39,747 nt of DNA from Clostridiales bacterium (GCA_015056015.1 SVHD01000021.1:1-39747), one strand, 5' to 3'; positions 31,524 through 39,639 are shown, counted from the stretch's first letter. Numbers and translations: made by a program. Notes: generated from the sequence alone by a model not told the origin.

Positions 31524-32709
31524 TATCGGCTTTTCTGGTTTTATTCAGGATGATCAATCCCGTCACCAGGATGATCGGGAAAATGACGGCAACAAGCAGC
31601 CCGGATTTCAGATTGCCCCCCGCCATTTCGGAAATGCTGCCCACCATGGCGGGGCTTACCGTGGCCCCCAGATCCCCGGCCAGGGCTAAAAAGGCAAACA
31701 TCGCCGTTCCGCCCCGGGGGCAGCTCTGGGAAGAAATGCTGATGGAGCCGGGCCACATAATGCCAACCGATAAGCCGCAAAGGGCGCAGCCGGCCAGGCC
31801 GAGAATGGGCAGGGAAGAAAGGGAGGCCAGCAGATAGCAGCCGGCGCACATCACGCCGCAAAGCAGCATCACCTGGGCAAGATCCAGCCTTTCGCTGAAT
31901 TTGCCGTAAAGCATCCGGGAAATGCCCATAAACATGGCAAACAGGCAGGGGCCTGCCAGATCGCCCACCGTCTTGGATACCCCCAGCGCCGATTCGGTAA
32001 AGGCAGAGGCCCACTGGGCCATGGTTGCCTCGGATGCGCCGGAGCATACCATCAGAATGATCATCAGCCAGAAAATCGGCGTTTTCAGCAGGCCGGGAAT
32101 GCCCATGCTCCGGTCATCTTCGATCAGGCGTTCAATGGGGCAGCGGATGAAATTGAAGGTGTTATACAGCGGCACCAGGGCCCAGATGATGGTCAGAATT
32201 CGCCAGTTTTCCACGCCGAATACGGCGAAAAAGAGGGTGGAGCCCAGGATGACCCCCATTGCCCCCCAGCAGTAGAAGGAATGCAAAAGGCTCATCACGC
32301 CATCCTTGTTTTCAAAGGGGCAGGCCTCCACAATCGGGCTTACCAGCACCTCAATCAGCCCGCTTCCGATGGCATAAAGCACCACCGAAATCAGAATGCC
32401 CGCAAAGGGATTGGTCATCAGATCGGGCGAAAACGCCATGACCACCAGGCCGACGGCCGATAAGACCTGGGAAGCCACCACGCAGGCGCGATAGCCGATT
32501 TTATCGGCAAATTTGGTGGCGGCAAGATCCACGATCAATTGCGTCAAATAAAAAACCATGGGTATCATGGCAATCTTTTCCAGGGTAATGCCATAAGTGC
32601 CCTTGAACGTCAAAAATAAAAGGGGTGCAAAATTGGCTGAGATGGCCTGGGTCACAAAGCCGAGATAACAGGCGATCAGCGTTTTTTTGTAATTCTTTTG
32701 CGTGGTCAT
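31510..32709 (-). CDS. MFS transporter
   Basis: 399 aa from the ATG at 32709 behind AAAGGAGCTATC; the longer frame upstream has no ribosome site and no membrane helices. Twelve predicted helices; begins MTTQKNYKKTLIACYLGFVT and carries GTYGITLEKIAMIPMVFYLT and a late GLSVGIMWPGSISISSQ. Resembles fucose/glucose-mannitol-type sugar permeases but no sugar genes are adjacent, so substrate is unknown. Divergent from the BlaI-like regulator. Confidence 0.87.
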   Translation of the reverse strand: MTTQKNYKKTLIACYLGFVTQAISANFAPLLFLTFKGTYGITLEKIAMIPMVFYLTQLIVDLAATKFADKIGYRACVVASQVLSAVGLVVMAFSPDLMTNPFAGILISVVLYAIGSGLIEVLVSPIVEACPFENKDGVMSLLHSFYCWGAMGVILGSTLFFAVFGVENWRILTIIWALVPLYNTFNFIRCPIERLIEDDRSMGIPGLLKTPIFWLMIILMVCSGASEATMAQWASAFTESALGVSKTVGDLAGPCLFAMFMGISRMLYGKFSERLDLAQVMLLCGVMCAGCYLLASLSSLPILGLAGCALCGLSVGIMWPGSISISSQSCPRGGTAMFAFLALAGDLGATVSPAMVGSISEMAGGNLKSGLLVAVIFPIILVTGLIILNKTRKADKKPG

Positions 32710-32874
32710 GATAGCTCCTTTCCGCTGCAGGCCCCGAAAAAATTGCTTGCCCGGGGCGCACGCTTCCATCCTATCATAGAAAGGGAAAATAAACAAGAAC
32801 GGGCGGGGCGGAAAATCCCCCATCCCGACTGCCCGCTTTTTTTCCTCCCCCATGATTTTGTTACAATTCCCCCC

Positions 32875-32921
32875 TTGACAGAATGTGGTAGACAAGTGTA
32901 TCCTATCAGTAGACAATTGTC
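32875..32921 (+). promoter_or_regulatory. blaI-type promoter with two operators
   Basis: TTGACA (32875-32880), 18-nt spacer, TATCCT (32899-32904). TAGACAAGTGTA (32889-32900) lies in the spacer and TAGACAATTGTC (32910-32921, containing the palindrome GACAATTGTC) at the start point, 21 bp apart or two helical turns. This resembles BlaI/MecI operators (TACA/TGTA dyads). Confidence 0.75.
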
Positions 32922-32943
32922 AACAATGAAGGAGGATCAATTC

Positions 32944-33315
32944 ATGGCTGTGCAATGCACCGAGGCGGAATGGAAAATCATGGAGGTATTGTGGGAAAGC
33001 GCGCCCCGCACCATGCCTGAAATCACGAAAATTCTTTTGTCCTCTACCGGCTGGAGCCGCCATACCGTGATCACCCTTTTGAAGCGCATGCAGGAAAAGG
33101 GCAGCGTTGCGGTGGATGAAACGGGCCCGGTGAAAAAATATGCCCCCCTGATCACCCGGGAGGAGGCGTCCGCCCAGCAGACGAAAAAGCTGCTTTCCCA
33201 TGTATTTTCGGGGAAGGCGTCCCTGCTGGTGCAGAATCTGGTGGATACGGGGGAAATTTCCCTGGATGAAATGGAGGATATCCTTTCCCTTCTGAAGCAG
33301 GAGGGGAAGAAATAA
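32944..33315 (+). CDS. BlaI/MecI/CopY-family repressor
   Basis: 123 aa from the ATG at 32944 behind AAGGAGG. Winged helix at residues 5-70 (TEAEWKIMEVLWESAPRTMP, STGWSRHTVITLLKRMQEKG) and a C-terminal dimerisation helix region (EASAQQTKKLLSHVFSG). In the family the sensor protease triggers cleavage in the C-terminal part. Forms an operon with the M56 peptidase gene 12 nt downstream and probably represses its own promoter through the paired operators. Confidence 0.92.
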   Translation: MAVQCTEAEWKIMEVLWESAPRTMPEITKILLSSTGWSRHTVITLLKRMQEKGSVAVDETGPVKKYAPLITREEASAQQTKKLLSHVFSGKASLLVQNLVDTGEISLDEMEDILSLLKQEGKK

Positions 33316-33327
33316 GGAGGCGATTTG

Positions 33328-34926
33328 ATGCGCAAGGCGGATCTTTTCAATTTTTTGCTGGAGGCCAATCTGATGGCCTGCATGGCCATTGTGCTTTTGA
33401 TCATCGCGCGGAAAATGCTGCGAAAGCCCCTGGGCAGCGGCCCCATCTGCTTTGGCTGGCTGCTGGTGGCGGCGCGGCTGCTCTGCCCCCTGGCGCTGCC
33501 CAATCCTTTGATCGGCAGCATCCGATCGGATTTTATCAATGATCTGGCCATCCGGCCCATTGCCACCCAGTTTAAGCGCCGGGCGGAGGACGCCCTGGCG
33601 GATTTATACAGCTTCACCCGGGTGGATCTGGGAATCCCAGAGGAGCATGCCCTTTCCCGGGGCGTTTTCCGGGCCTATTCCAGCACCTGGGATGGCAGCA
33701 TGGCCAAAATGCTGGTGGTGATCTATCTGGTGGGGTTTGCATTGGTGCTTGGCTGGTTCATTTACAGCAATCTGCGTTTTCATCGGAATATTTCCCGCAA
33801 TCGCATTGAGCCCCTTTCCGGGGAATTGCTGGAAAAATACCGGGCCCTTTGCGAAAAAAGGAAGGTAAGGATGCTTCCGGTATTTCTGGTGGATCCATTG
33901 CCCAGCGCCTGCCTCATCGGCGTTTTCCGGCCCTGGATTGCCCTGCCCGTCACGGCGGATCCCGGGGAAGCGGAAAAAATCCTGGATCATGAAATCTGTC
34001 ATTTCAAGGGCGGGGATCATCTTTTCTCCCTGCTGCGGCTATTTTGCTGCGCGCTGCATTGGTTCAATCCCCTGGTGTGGCTGGGGGCGAATCTTTGCCG
34101 GGCGGATATGGAAATGCGCTGCGATGAGCGGGTGACCCGGGGCATGGATGATGCGCAAAAGCGGGATTACGCCGCCGTGCTGGTCAAGGCCGCGGCCAGG
34201 CGCACCCTGCCCGGGCTGCCGGTGCTGGCAACGGGCATGACCATGAAAGCCAAGCGGCTGAAAAGCCGGGTGAAGGGGATCATTGAAAATCAAAGGCCCA
34301 TCCGGGCGGCTGCCTTTGCCTTTGTGCTGGTGTCGTCCATGCTGCTGGTGGGGGCCTTTGCCACGGCGGAGTATTATCCCATTCCTTCCATTCCCGATTT
34401 TTCGGCGGATATGCTGGTTGAAAACCGGCCCGTGGAAACGGCGGAAGAGGCCCTGGCCCTGGCCAGGGAAATTGCGGCGCTGCCCCTGATTGCCACCGAT
34501 GTGGATGGGGCGGAATGGGAAGTGGATGAATATCCCGACGCCGGTGCGCCTGCCTGGCGGGTGAAGGCGGTGGCTCCCAATATCAATTATTATATCGTGG
34601 TACTTTTGAAGGAGGGCGGCATTTACAGCATTGCCCAATCCCCCAATTGCAATTGGGATGCGGTGAATCAATTCCCCAAGTACAGCCATCGGGATGAGGA
34701 ATTCAAGCCCGTGCTGCTGGAATTTGTGAAGGATTTTTCGGTATACGCCAATCCTGCGCTGGAGGGGAAGCTGGACGGGATGAAATTCACCTATGATTTC
34801 ATGTATCAGAATCGCCGGTACGCCGTTTTTGAAACGCCCATTCCCGGCACCTTTCAGCATATGATGCTCCGTCTGCAAACGTCGCCCGAAATCCGCATTC
34901 TGGAATACGGCCCGGGAAACGGCTGA
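33328..34926 (+). CDS. M56 (BlaR1/MecR1-like) membrane metallopeptidase
   Basis: 532 aa from the ATG at 33328, 7 nt after GGAGG. Three N-terminal helices (about 8-28, 36-55, 125-147), the zinc protease motif HEICH at residues 221-225 with a glutamate-containing ADMEMRCDERV segment downstream, and a fourth helix (AAFAFVLVSSMLLVGAFA, about 330-347). The C-terminal extracellular part (about 350-532) is not a penicillin-binding domain: no SxxK or KTG motif is visible. It senses something other than beta-lactam by direct acylation. Likely cleaves the upstream repressor on signal. Confidence 0.87.
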   Translation: MRKADLFNFLLEANLMACMAIVLLIIARKMLRKPLGSGPICFGWLLVAARLLCPLALPNPLIGSIRSDFINDLAIRPIATQFKRRAEDALADLYSFTRVDLGIPEEHALSRGVFRAYSSTWDGSMAKMLVVIYLVGFALVLGWFIYSNLRFHRNISRNRIEPLSGELLEKYRALCEKRKVRMLPVFLVDPLPSACLIGVFRPWIALPVTADPGEAEKILDHEICHFKGGDHLFSLLRLFCCALHWFNPLVWLGANLCRADMEMRCDERVTRGMDDAQKRDYAAVLVKAAARRTLPGLPVLATGMTMKAKRLKSRVKGIIENQRPIRAAAFAFVLVSSMLLVGAFATAEYYPIPSIPDFSADMLVENRPVETAEEALALAREIAALPLIATDVDGAEWEVDEYPDAGAPAWRVKAVAPNINYYIVVLLKEGGIYSIAQSPNCNWDAVNQFPKYSHRDEEFKPVLLEFVKDFSVYANPALEGKLDGMKFTYDFMYQNRRYAVFETPIPGTFQHMMLRLQTSPEIRILEYGPGNG

Positions 34927-34938
34927 TGGGGATAAGGG

Positions 34939-34975
34939 ACGGGGGAGGATTGCCGGGTCAAAAAATGCCTCCCGT
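34939..34975 (+). other. Hairpin after the M56 gene, possible decayed R stem
   Basis: ACGGGGGAGG (34939-34948) can pair with CCTCCCGT (34968-34975) with two bulged G; GTCAAAA lies in the loop as in the GCGGGAGG class. It starts 12 nt after the stop, where R elements sit, but linker and tail are missing. Confidence 0.4.
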
Positions 34976-35036
34976 GAGGGGGGCTATTTCTTTTCAGGAA
35001 AATATGGTATATAATGGGGAAAAGGAGGGAGAGCAA

Positions 35037-35855
35037 ATGGAAGCGAAATTAAGCGTATGGTCATCCTATTATGTTGAATTGAGCCCGGAGGACGCGGTAC
35101 GGGAATTCAAAAAATACGGGTATTCCTGCTCGGAATTATCCGATGAGCACGGGGAAATGCTGCTGCATCGGGGGGAGCCCAAGGCGGTGGGCGCGGCCTT
35201 CCGGAAATTTTTAGAAGAAGAGCAATTCGAAATGAAGCAGGGCCATCTCTGGCTGAAATGCAAAATCTGCTCCGACGCCGGCATGCCGGAAAATCTCTTC
35301 CCCTGGCTGGATTTATACGAGGCCATCGGCGTGGAAAATGCGGTGCTTCATTGCGATCCCATGATCGGGGAGCCGGATTTAAGCGAGGAAGCCCGCTATG
35401 CCCGGAATCTGGCGGCGCTGAAGAAAATCCAGGATTATCTGGAAGCGCATCAGATGAAGCTGCGGATTTGCCTGGAAAATCTGCGCCTTCGTTTTTACAG
35501 CGTGGAGGAGCTTTTATCCCTGGTGACCAAGCTTTCCCCCGATCATTTCGGCATTTGCCTGGATACGGGGCATTTGAATCTGACGGAAAAAAATCCCCGG
35601 CATTTCATTCTCGCTGCCGGGAAATATCTGCGCGCCCTGCATATTGCGGATAACGAAGGGGAAACCGATCAGCATCTGATGCCCTACGGCCGGGGGAATG
35701 TGGATATTGCGGCGGTGGTGCAGGCCCTCCGGGAAATCGATTACCACGGCTATTTCAATTATGAAATCCCCGGCGAACGCAAGGCCCCCCTGCCCATTCT
35801 GGGCTACAAGCTGGATTACATCCGCAAATGTTATGACTATCTGATGGAGGAATGA
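35037..35855 (+). CDS. Sugar phosphate isomerase/epimerase-type TIM-barrel protein
   Basis: 272 aa from the ATG at 35037 behind AAAGGAGGGAGAGC. AP_endonuc_2-type TIM barrel: candidate metal ligands in AVLHCDPM, LRICLENLRLR, FGICLDTGHLN, LHIADNEGETDQHLMPYGRG and FNYEIPGE. The family includes xylose-isomerase-like epimerases and isomerases of sugars or inositols; substrate unknown. A TATAAT at 35010-35015 marks its promoter, with no convincing -35. Not linked to a catabolic cluster. R copy 17 follows 18 nt after the stop. Confidence 0.85.
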   Translation: MEAKLSVWSSYYVELSPEDAVREFKKYGYSCSELSDEHGEMLLHRGEPKAVGAAFRKFLEEEQFEMKQGHLWLKCKICSDAGMPENLFPWLDLYEAIGVENAVLHCDPMIGEPDLSEEARYARNLAALKKIQDYLEAHQMKLRICLENLRLRFYSVEELLSLVTKLSPDHFGICLDTGHLNLTEKNPRHFILAAGKYLRALHIADNEGETDQHLMPYGRGNVDIAAVVQALREIDYHGYFNYEIPGERKAPLPILGYKLDYIRKCYDYLMEE

Positions 35856-35873
35856 GGGGGACGGAGATATATT

Positions 35874-35977
35874 GCGGGGAGGGGTTCTTTGTAGCCAAAG
35901 AACCCCTCCCCACACCCCTCCAAGAAAGCTATTCTGGATTTTACTGGTTGCCTTCGAATCGGCTTGTGTACCAGCGG
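35874..35977 (+). repeat. R element copy 17
   Basis: Stem GCGGGGAGGGGTTCTTTG (35874-35891) with 35896-35913, 17 of 18 paired, loop TAGC; linker CCTCCAAGAAAGCTATTCTGGAT; tail ending CCAGCGG. Confidence 0.85.
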
Positions 35978-36010
35978 GGCAGTGGGGGAATTCCATTGCC
36001 GGATCAATAA

Positions 36011-36035
36011 AAAAGCCTCCCTGGGGAGGCTTTTT
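36011..36035. terminator. Bidirectional intrinsic terminator
   Basis: GCCTCC (36015-36020) with GGAGGC (36025-36030), loop CTGG, A4 before and T5 after. Shared by the TIM-barrel gene (plus) and the DUF1292 operon (minus), each with R elements between gene and terminator. Confidence 0.87.
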
Positions 36036-36049
36036 CTTTTCTGTATACG

Positions 36050-36137
36050 CCACTGGCACGCAAGCGGATTCAGCGTCGGCCAGTAAGAACCAGAGCAGCT
36101 TTCTTGGAAAGGGGTGCGGGGGAAATCCATTCCCCCT
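36050..36137 (-). repeat. R element copy 18 (minus), hairpin collapsed
   Basis: Tail and linker are normal (CCACTGG at 36050; CCAGAGCAGCTTTCTTGG), but the stem is shortened to GGGGGAA (36118-36124) with TTCCCCC (36130-36136). Second in tandem behind copy 19. Confidence 0.75.
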
Positions 36138-36243
36138 CCACTGGCACGCAAGCGGATTCAGCGACGGCCAGTAAAATCCAGAGCCGGTTTTCTTTGGGAG
36201 AGCGCGAGAGGGGCTTTCTTTTTCAAAAGAAAGCCCCTCTCGC
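36138..36243 (-). repeat. R element copy 19 (minus)
   Basis: Perfect 19-bp stem GCGAGAGGGGCTTTCTTTT (36204-36222) with 36225-36243. Relative to copies 6 and 15, GTA in one arm is GCT here and the other arm changes to match. Tail end CCACTGG at 36138; 14 nt from the DUF1292 stop. Confidence 0.87.
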
Positions 36244-36257
36244 AAAAACCCCACCTC

Positions 36258-36620
36258 TCATTCCCCATGATGATGATGGCAGCCGCAGCCGCAATGGTGG
36301 TGGTGGTGTTCGTGTTCTTCTTCTTCGTCATCCTGATCCACTTCAGGGGTATTTTCCATGGCCTGGGCAATGGCCATGGCCACCTGCTTTTCCAGCACGG
36401 CGGAAATGATATCGTCCTCGCCCACAACCACAAAAACGGGCGCGCCATCCGCGTCCGTTTCAATGTGGGTGACCAGCAATTGCCCGTCGCCGGCGTCGTG
36501 CTCCAGCACGGCATAGGTTTCCCCGGCGTAGGGGGTCAGGGCGCTGACGCGAAAGCGGAATACGCGGCCATCCGGCGCGGTCAATTCCACCTGTGCCCCA
36601 ATCAGCGCTTCATGATTCAT
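36258..36620 (-). CDS. DUF1292 protein with His/Cys-rich metal-binding tail
   Basis: 120 aa. Residues 1-90 look like DUF1292 (VELTAPDGRVFRFRVSALTP, YAVLEHDAGDGQLLVTHIE). The tail from residue 97 is acidic then HEHHHHHCGCGCHHHHGE: ten histidines and three cysteines, a likely nickel, zinc or copper store. Its start overlaps the stop of the upstream DUF1292 gene by one base (TAATG), so translation is coupled. R copies 19 and 18 and a terminator follow. The metal-binding role is inference. Confidence 0.8.
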   Translation of the reverse strand: MNHEALIGAQVELTAPDGRVFRFRVSALTPYAGETYAVLEHDAGDGQLLVTHIETDADGAPVFVVVGEDDIISAVLEKQVAMAIAQAMENTPEVDQDDEEEEHEHHHHHCGCGCHHHHGE

Positions 36621-36934
36621 TATTCGTCCTCTTCTTCATCCATCATGGCCACGAACTGATTGAAGACGGCCTGGGAAACCGCTTCATCTTCGACGGTGAC
36701 ATAGATGTCTTCATCGGTTTCGGGATCCTTTTCGATCTTGAGGATCAGCACTTCGCCTTCTTCGTCGTCGTGCTCTTCGTCTTCCAGCATCATCAGTACC
36801 ACGTAGAGCTCGTTTTCGTATTCGATGGTGGTCAGATATTCAAACTGGCTGGTAACGCCGTCTTCATCGGTGAGTTCCACGATGCCTTCGGGCAGTTCTT
36901 CTTCGGGGATGTTGTTCTTGATATCGTCAGCCAT
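36620..36934 (-). CDS. DUF1292 protein (YrzB-like)
   Basis: 104 aa, very acidic; start behind GGAGGAATTTTCCC. Core VELTDEDGVTSQFEYLTTIE and LYVVLMMLEDEE match DUF1292, the family found after ruvX in Bacillus (yrzB). Function unknown. It shares its domain with the next gene, suggesting a tandem duplication in which only the downstream copy gained the His/Cys tail. It lies 61 nt after ruvX with a terminator hairpin between. Confidence 0.87.
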   Translation of the reverse strand: MADDIKNNIPEEELPEGIVELTDEDGVTSQFEYLTTIEYENELYVVLMMLEDEEHDDEEGEVLILKIEKDPETDEDIYVTVEDEAVSQAVFNQFVAMMDEEEDE

Positions 36935-36970
36935 GGGAAAATTCCTCCGTTTAATGATTGTTATAAATTG

Positions 36971-36996
36971 AAAAATGCTGGGGGAAGCCCGGCATT
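36971..36996 (-). terminator. Terminator after ruvX
   Basis: AATGCTGGG (36974-36982) with CCCGGCATT (36988-36996), loop GGAAG; T5 follows on the minus strand. Only 36 bp remain before the next gene, so read-through or a compact promoter must supply the DUF1292 genes. Confidence 0.7.
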
Positions 36997-37409
36997 TATC
37001 GATTTCTATCCAGATATTGCTGCAAGATCACCGCGGCGGCCACTTTATCCACCGTGCCCTTGCGGTCATCCCTTCGCATGCCGCCCTCGATCAGGGCGTC
37101 ATGGGCGGAAACGGTGGAAAGCCGTTCATCCTGAAATTCCACCTGCAGGCCGCATTCGGTGAGCTTATTGGCAAAGGCCATCACCTTTTCCGCCTGGAAG
37201 CCGATGCTGCCATCCATATTTTTCGGCAGCCCGCAAACCACCAGATCGGCGGAAAGATCCTGGCATAATTTTTGAATGTGGCGGCTGTCCGGGCCATAGC
37301 CCACCCGGTTATACACGCTGTGGGGAGAGGCAATCAACCGGGTAGAATCGGAAACGGCAATGCCGATACGCTTATCGCCCACATCCAGGCAAAGAATCCG
37401 TCCGCTCAT
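36996..37409 (-). CDS. ruvX: Holliday junction resolvase-like RuvX (YqgF)
   Basis: 137 aa. RNase-H-like fold: ILCLDVGDKRIGIAVSD with catalytic D9, LVVCGLPKNMDG, DERLSTVSA and the C-terminal KGTVDKVAAAVILQQYL with its Asp. Acts in processing of pre-16S rRNA 5' ends and/or junction resolution. Starts 4 nt inside the end of ireB (ATGA-type overlap), an operon conserved in Bacillota. Confidence 0.94.
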   Translation of the reverse strand: MSGRILCLDVGDKRIGIAVSDSTRLIASPHSVYNRVGYGPDSRHIQKLCQDLSADLVVCGLPKNMDGSIGFQAEKVMAFANKLTECGLQVEFQDERLSTVSAHDALIEGGMRRDDRKGTVDKVAAAVILQQYLDRNR

Positions 37410-37669
37410 CCGTTCAGCCTGTACTGCACGTAAAAGCGCACCAATTCTTCCAGAATATCATCCCGCTCCAGACGGCAGATCATGCTACGCGCGCCCTCAT
37501 AACTGGTGATATAGGTAGGATCGCCCGTCAAAACAAAGCCTACCAGCTGGGTGATGGGATCATAACCCTTGGCCTGCAGGCAGCTGTATACATGGGCAAG
37601 AATATCCGCGGCGGTTTCCTTCCCTTCCGGGATGGGCCGCAGTTTGGTGGTATGATACGTATCGGACAT
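37406..37669 (-). CDS. ireB: IreB-family regulatory phosphoprotein (UPF0297)
   Basis: 87 aa from the ATG of MSDTYHTTKLR, 9 nt after GGAGG; two upstream in-frame ATGs are too close to that site. The family core is clear: GYDPITQLVGFVLTGDPTYI and RLERDDILEELVRFYV. N-terminal threonines 4, 7 and 8 correspond to the segment phosphorylated by the PASTA kinase IreK in Enterococcus, where IreB controls cell-envelope stress resistance. First gene of ireB-ruvX. Promoter TTGCAG, 17 nt, TATAAT at 37696-37724. Confidence 0.92.
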   Translation of the reverse strand: MSDTYHTTKLRPIPEGKETAADILAHVYSCLQAKGYDPITQLVGFVLTGDPTYITSYEGARSMICRLERDDILEELVRFYVQYRLNG

Positions 37670-37695
37670 ATCGCTCATCCTCCTCTCCATCGTCA

Positions 37696-37724
37696 ATTAT
37701 ACACCATTTCAATCCATCCTGCAA
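37696..37724 (-). promoter_or_regulatory. Promoter of ireB-ruvX
   Basis: On the minus strand TTGCAG (plus 37719-37724), 17-nt spacer, TATAAT (37696-37701). Confidence 0.75.
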
Positions 37725-37773
37725 GGAGGAAAAAAGGCCTGATTATGGCAAAAGGTGTATCTTTCCTGCATTG

Positions 37774-38823
37774 TTACAAATGGGAGGGCGGCGTGCTGCA
37801 GGATAATACACGCATCGCGCCTCGGAAGCAGACAAAGGCCGGCAGGGCGATCACCATGCCCATCAGCCCCCATAAAAGGCCGCCGGCGGAAAGCAGCAGA
37901 ATCACCGATACGGGATGCAGCCCCGTGGCCCCCGCCATCAGCCGGGGCGAGAGAAAATATCCCTCGATCTGCTGTACGAAAATCGCCACCCCCAGCCCCC
38001 AGAGCAAATGCTTCATGCCCATGGGCAGGGCAAAAATGGCAATGGGCACGGCGCCGATGAGGGGCCCTACATAGGGAATCAATTCGCAAACGCCCATCAA
38101 TAGCCCCAGCGCCAGCCAGGCAGGAATGCCGGCCAATAAAAGCCCAAGCGCCGTCAGCGCCGCCACCGACAGGGAAATAAGCAGCTGCCCCCGGATGTAG
38201 CCCCCCGCCTCCCGGCGCATTTCCCGCAGCGCCGTCAATACCCGCTTGCGATGCCGGGCGGGAATCCACAGGGATAATTGATAGGAAAATGTTTCCCGGT
38301 CCCGGAGGAAATAATAGGCCAGCACCGGCGATAAAAACGCCCGGGAAATAAAATCCACCCCCGCGCCGATTTTGCCAAGAAGCAGGGGCAGGCTCTCCGT
38401 CAGATGCCGGGCGGCCTGCTGCAAAAATTTTTCCGGGCTTTCTGCGCTGACGCCCAATTGGCGAAACCATTCCGCCCTGGCCAGCCGCCCCCAGTATTCC
38501 TGCAATAAGGAAAACAGCCGGGGCGCCTGCTGAATCAAAAGGGAAAACTGGGCAATCAGATGGGGCAGAAATAGCCCGATGAAGCCGATCGCCCCCAGAA
38601 TGAATATACCAATGGAAAGGGCGGCAGAAACGGAGCGGGGAAATTTTCTTTCTATTATATGGGAAAGGGGCAGGGCCGCCGCCGCCAGAAAGGCCGCAAA
38701 AAGAATCTGCCAGAATAATCGGGAAAGAGAGGGCCACAGCAAAAGAAGCAGGAGCACGCCGCCGCCAAGAATCGCCCATCGGCCCTGCTTCCATCTCCCC
38801 CCGGTGGTTGATATGCCGGTCAT
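37774..38823 (-). CDS. AI-2E family transporter
   Basis: 349 aa; start 9 nt after CGGAGG. Eight or so helices with the family's broken first pair, a soluble central segment (about 110-200) and the conserved LMGVCELIPYVGPLIGAVPI and LSPRLMAGATGLHPVSVILL. In Bacillus the related yrrI gene lies near alaS-yrzL-yrrK-yrzB, so the linkage to ireB-ruvX-DUF1292 here is old synteny, but alaS is absent. Members export AI-2 or Na+/H+; substrate cannot be told. The opposite-strand frame is a shadow. Confidence 0.87.
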   Translation of the reverse strand: MTGISTTGGRWKQGRWAILGGGVLLLLLLWPSLSRLFWQILFAAFLAAAALPLSHIIERKFPRSVSAALSIGIFILGAIGFIGLFLPHLIAQFSLLIQQAPRLFSLLQEYWGRLARAEWFRQLGVSAESPEKFLQQAARHLTESLPLLLGKIGAGVDFISRAFLSPVLAYYFLRDRETFSYQLSLWIPARHRKRVLTALREMRREAGGYIRGQLLISLSVAALTALGLLLAGIPAWLALGLLMGVCELIPYVGPLIGAVPIAIFALPMGMKHLLWGLGVAIFVQQIEGYFLSPRLMAGATGLHPVSVILLLSAGGLLWGLMGMVIALPAFVCFRGAMRVLSCSTPPSHL

Positions 38824-38887
38824 GGCCCGTCGCCTCCGAAATAATTGATGTCTTTCTACTATATAATAATAGATGAATCGAAGGAAG

Positions 38888-38916
38888 GCGGGGGAATCGT
38901 CCCCCGCGCTTTTTTT
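38888..38916 (+). terminator. Terminator-like hairpin facing the plus strand
   Basis: GCGGGGG (38888-38894) with CCCCCGC (38901-38907), then T7 at 38910-38916. The T-run is on plus although all nearby genes are minus; on minus only CTTCCTT follows. It overlaps the last bases of the small cysteine protein gene. Confidence 0.55.
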
Positions 38917-39037
38917 ATAGCCCCAGCTTCCGCATGGCCCGGTGCTTCATCCGCCTCAGGCAATATCCGCCGCTGCATTCCTTGCATTTCATGCCCAGCA
39001 GAAAGCCGATCATGCCAATGGCAATGCATTTGCTCAT
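38915..39037 (-). CDS. Small cysteine-rich membrane-associated protein (40 aa)
   Basis: Start ATG at 39037 behind GGGAGGGCGCAATC. Sequence begins MSKCIAIGMIGFLLGMKCKE, a short hydrophobic stretch, followed by CxxC...C (KCKECSGGYC) and a basic tail. The start overlaps the PRC-barrel stop by 4 nt, and the ribosome site and coupling support it as real. No family recognised; Bacillus has a small gene (yrzR) at the corresponding place between yrrD and yrrI, but similarity is not shown. Confidence 0.65.
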   Translation of the reverse strand: MSKCIAIGMIGFLLGMKCKECSGGYCLRRMKHRAMRKLGL

Positions 39038-39495
39038 GATTGCGCCCTCCCTTCGATTTGATTGGGAATGGTGACGTGGCCGGTATCCCCCGCGGGGCGA
39101 ACGGAAAAACTGGTGGCAAACCAGCGCCCGTCAAAAAGATCATCCAGGGGCCCGGCGGAAATTTCCAGCGCCGCCACCCGCAGGGTTTCTTCATGCAGCA
39201 GCGCATCCGTCACAATGCCCAGCCTGGCGCCTTCCGGATCCGATACCCGGAAAAGCCGGTAATCGGAATCCCTTGGCAGTCGTCGGGGCTTCCCGCCCGC
39301 AATGACGGAAAATTGCCCCACCAGGGAAATTTGCTCCCTCGGCAGCCACCGGGCGCCCTTCAATCCGCCCCGCATCACGATGCCGCGGAGACTCCGGCCG
39401 TCTGAAGAAAGCACCCCGCGCAATACATTTCCCGAATTTTTCCCGTCAATAATAATGGGAAGCCCGATCATTTTTTTCAGCCCCGTCACCTTCAT
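39034..39495 (-). CDS. PRC-barrel domain protein (YrrD-like)
   Basis: 153 aa from the ATG at 39495, with a weak ribosome site. Two PRC-barrel-like beta modules: residues 1-70 (KMIGLPIIIDGKNSGNVLRG) and about 80-150 (DYRLFRVSDPEGARLGIVTD). PRC-barrels occur in RimM and in photosynthetic reaction centres; here the role is unknown. Same gene order as Bacillus yrrD-small-yrrI. First gene of a minus-strand group going into the AI-2E transporter. Confidence 0.8.
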   Translation of the reverse strand: MKVTGLKKMIGLPIIIDGKNSGNVLRGVLSSDGRSLRGIVMRGGLKGARWLPREQISLVGQFSVIAGGKPRRLPRDSDYRLFRVSDPEGARLGIVTDALLHEETLRVAALEISAGPLDDLFDGRWFATSFSVRPAGDTGHVTIPNQIEGRAQS

Positions 39496-39639
39496 CACCC
39501 GCTTTTATCCTTGCCAATCGCTCCAAATCAATACTGGAAACATTACGAAACCCGAACGATCCCAGGCGGCACCTTCGAATAAGTTCCGGTAATATCAGGA
39601 ACGATAGACGGCTGAGTCGGGTAGATAGTTCGTGAAACG

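Noticed and set aside
32710-32916. N-terminal extension of the second MFS gene
   Set aside because: It would add about 70 residues with no family match, while AAAGGAG precedes the ATG at 32709.
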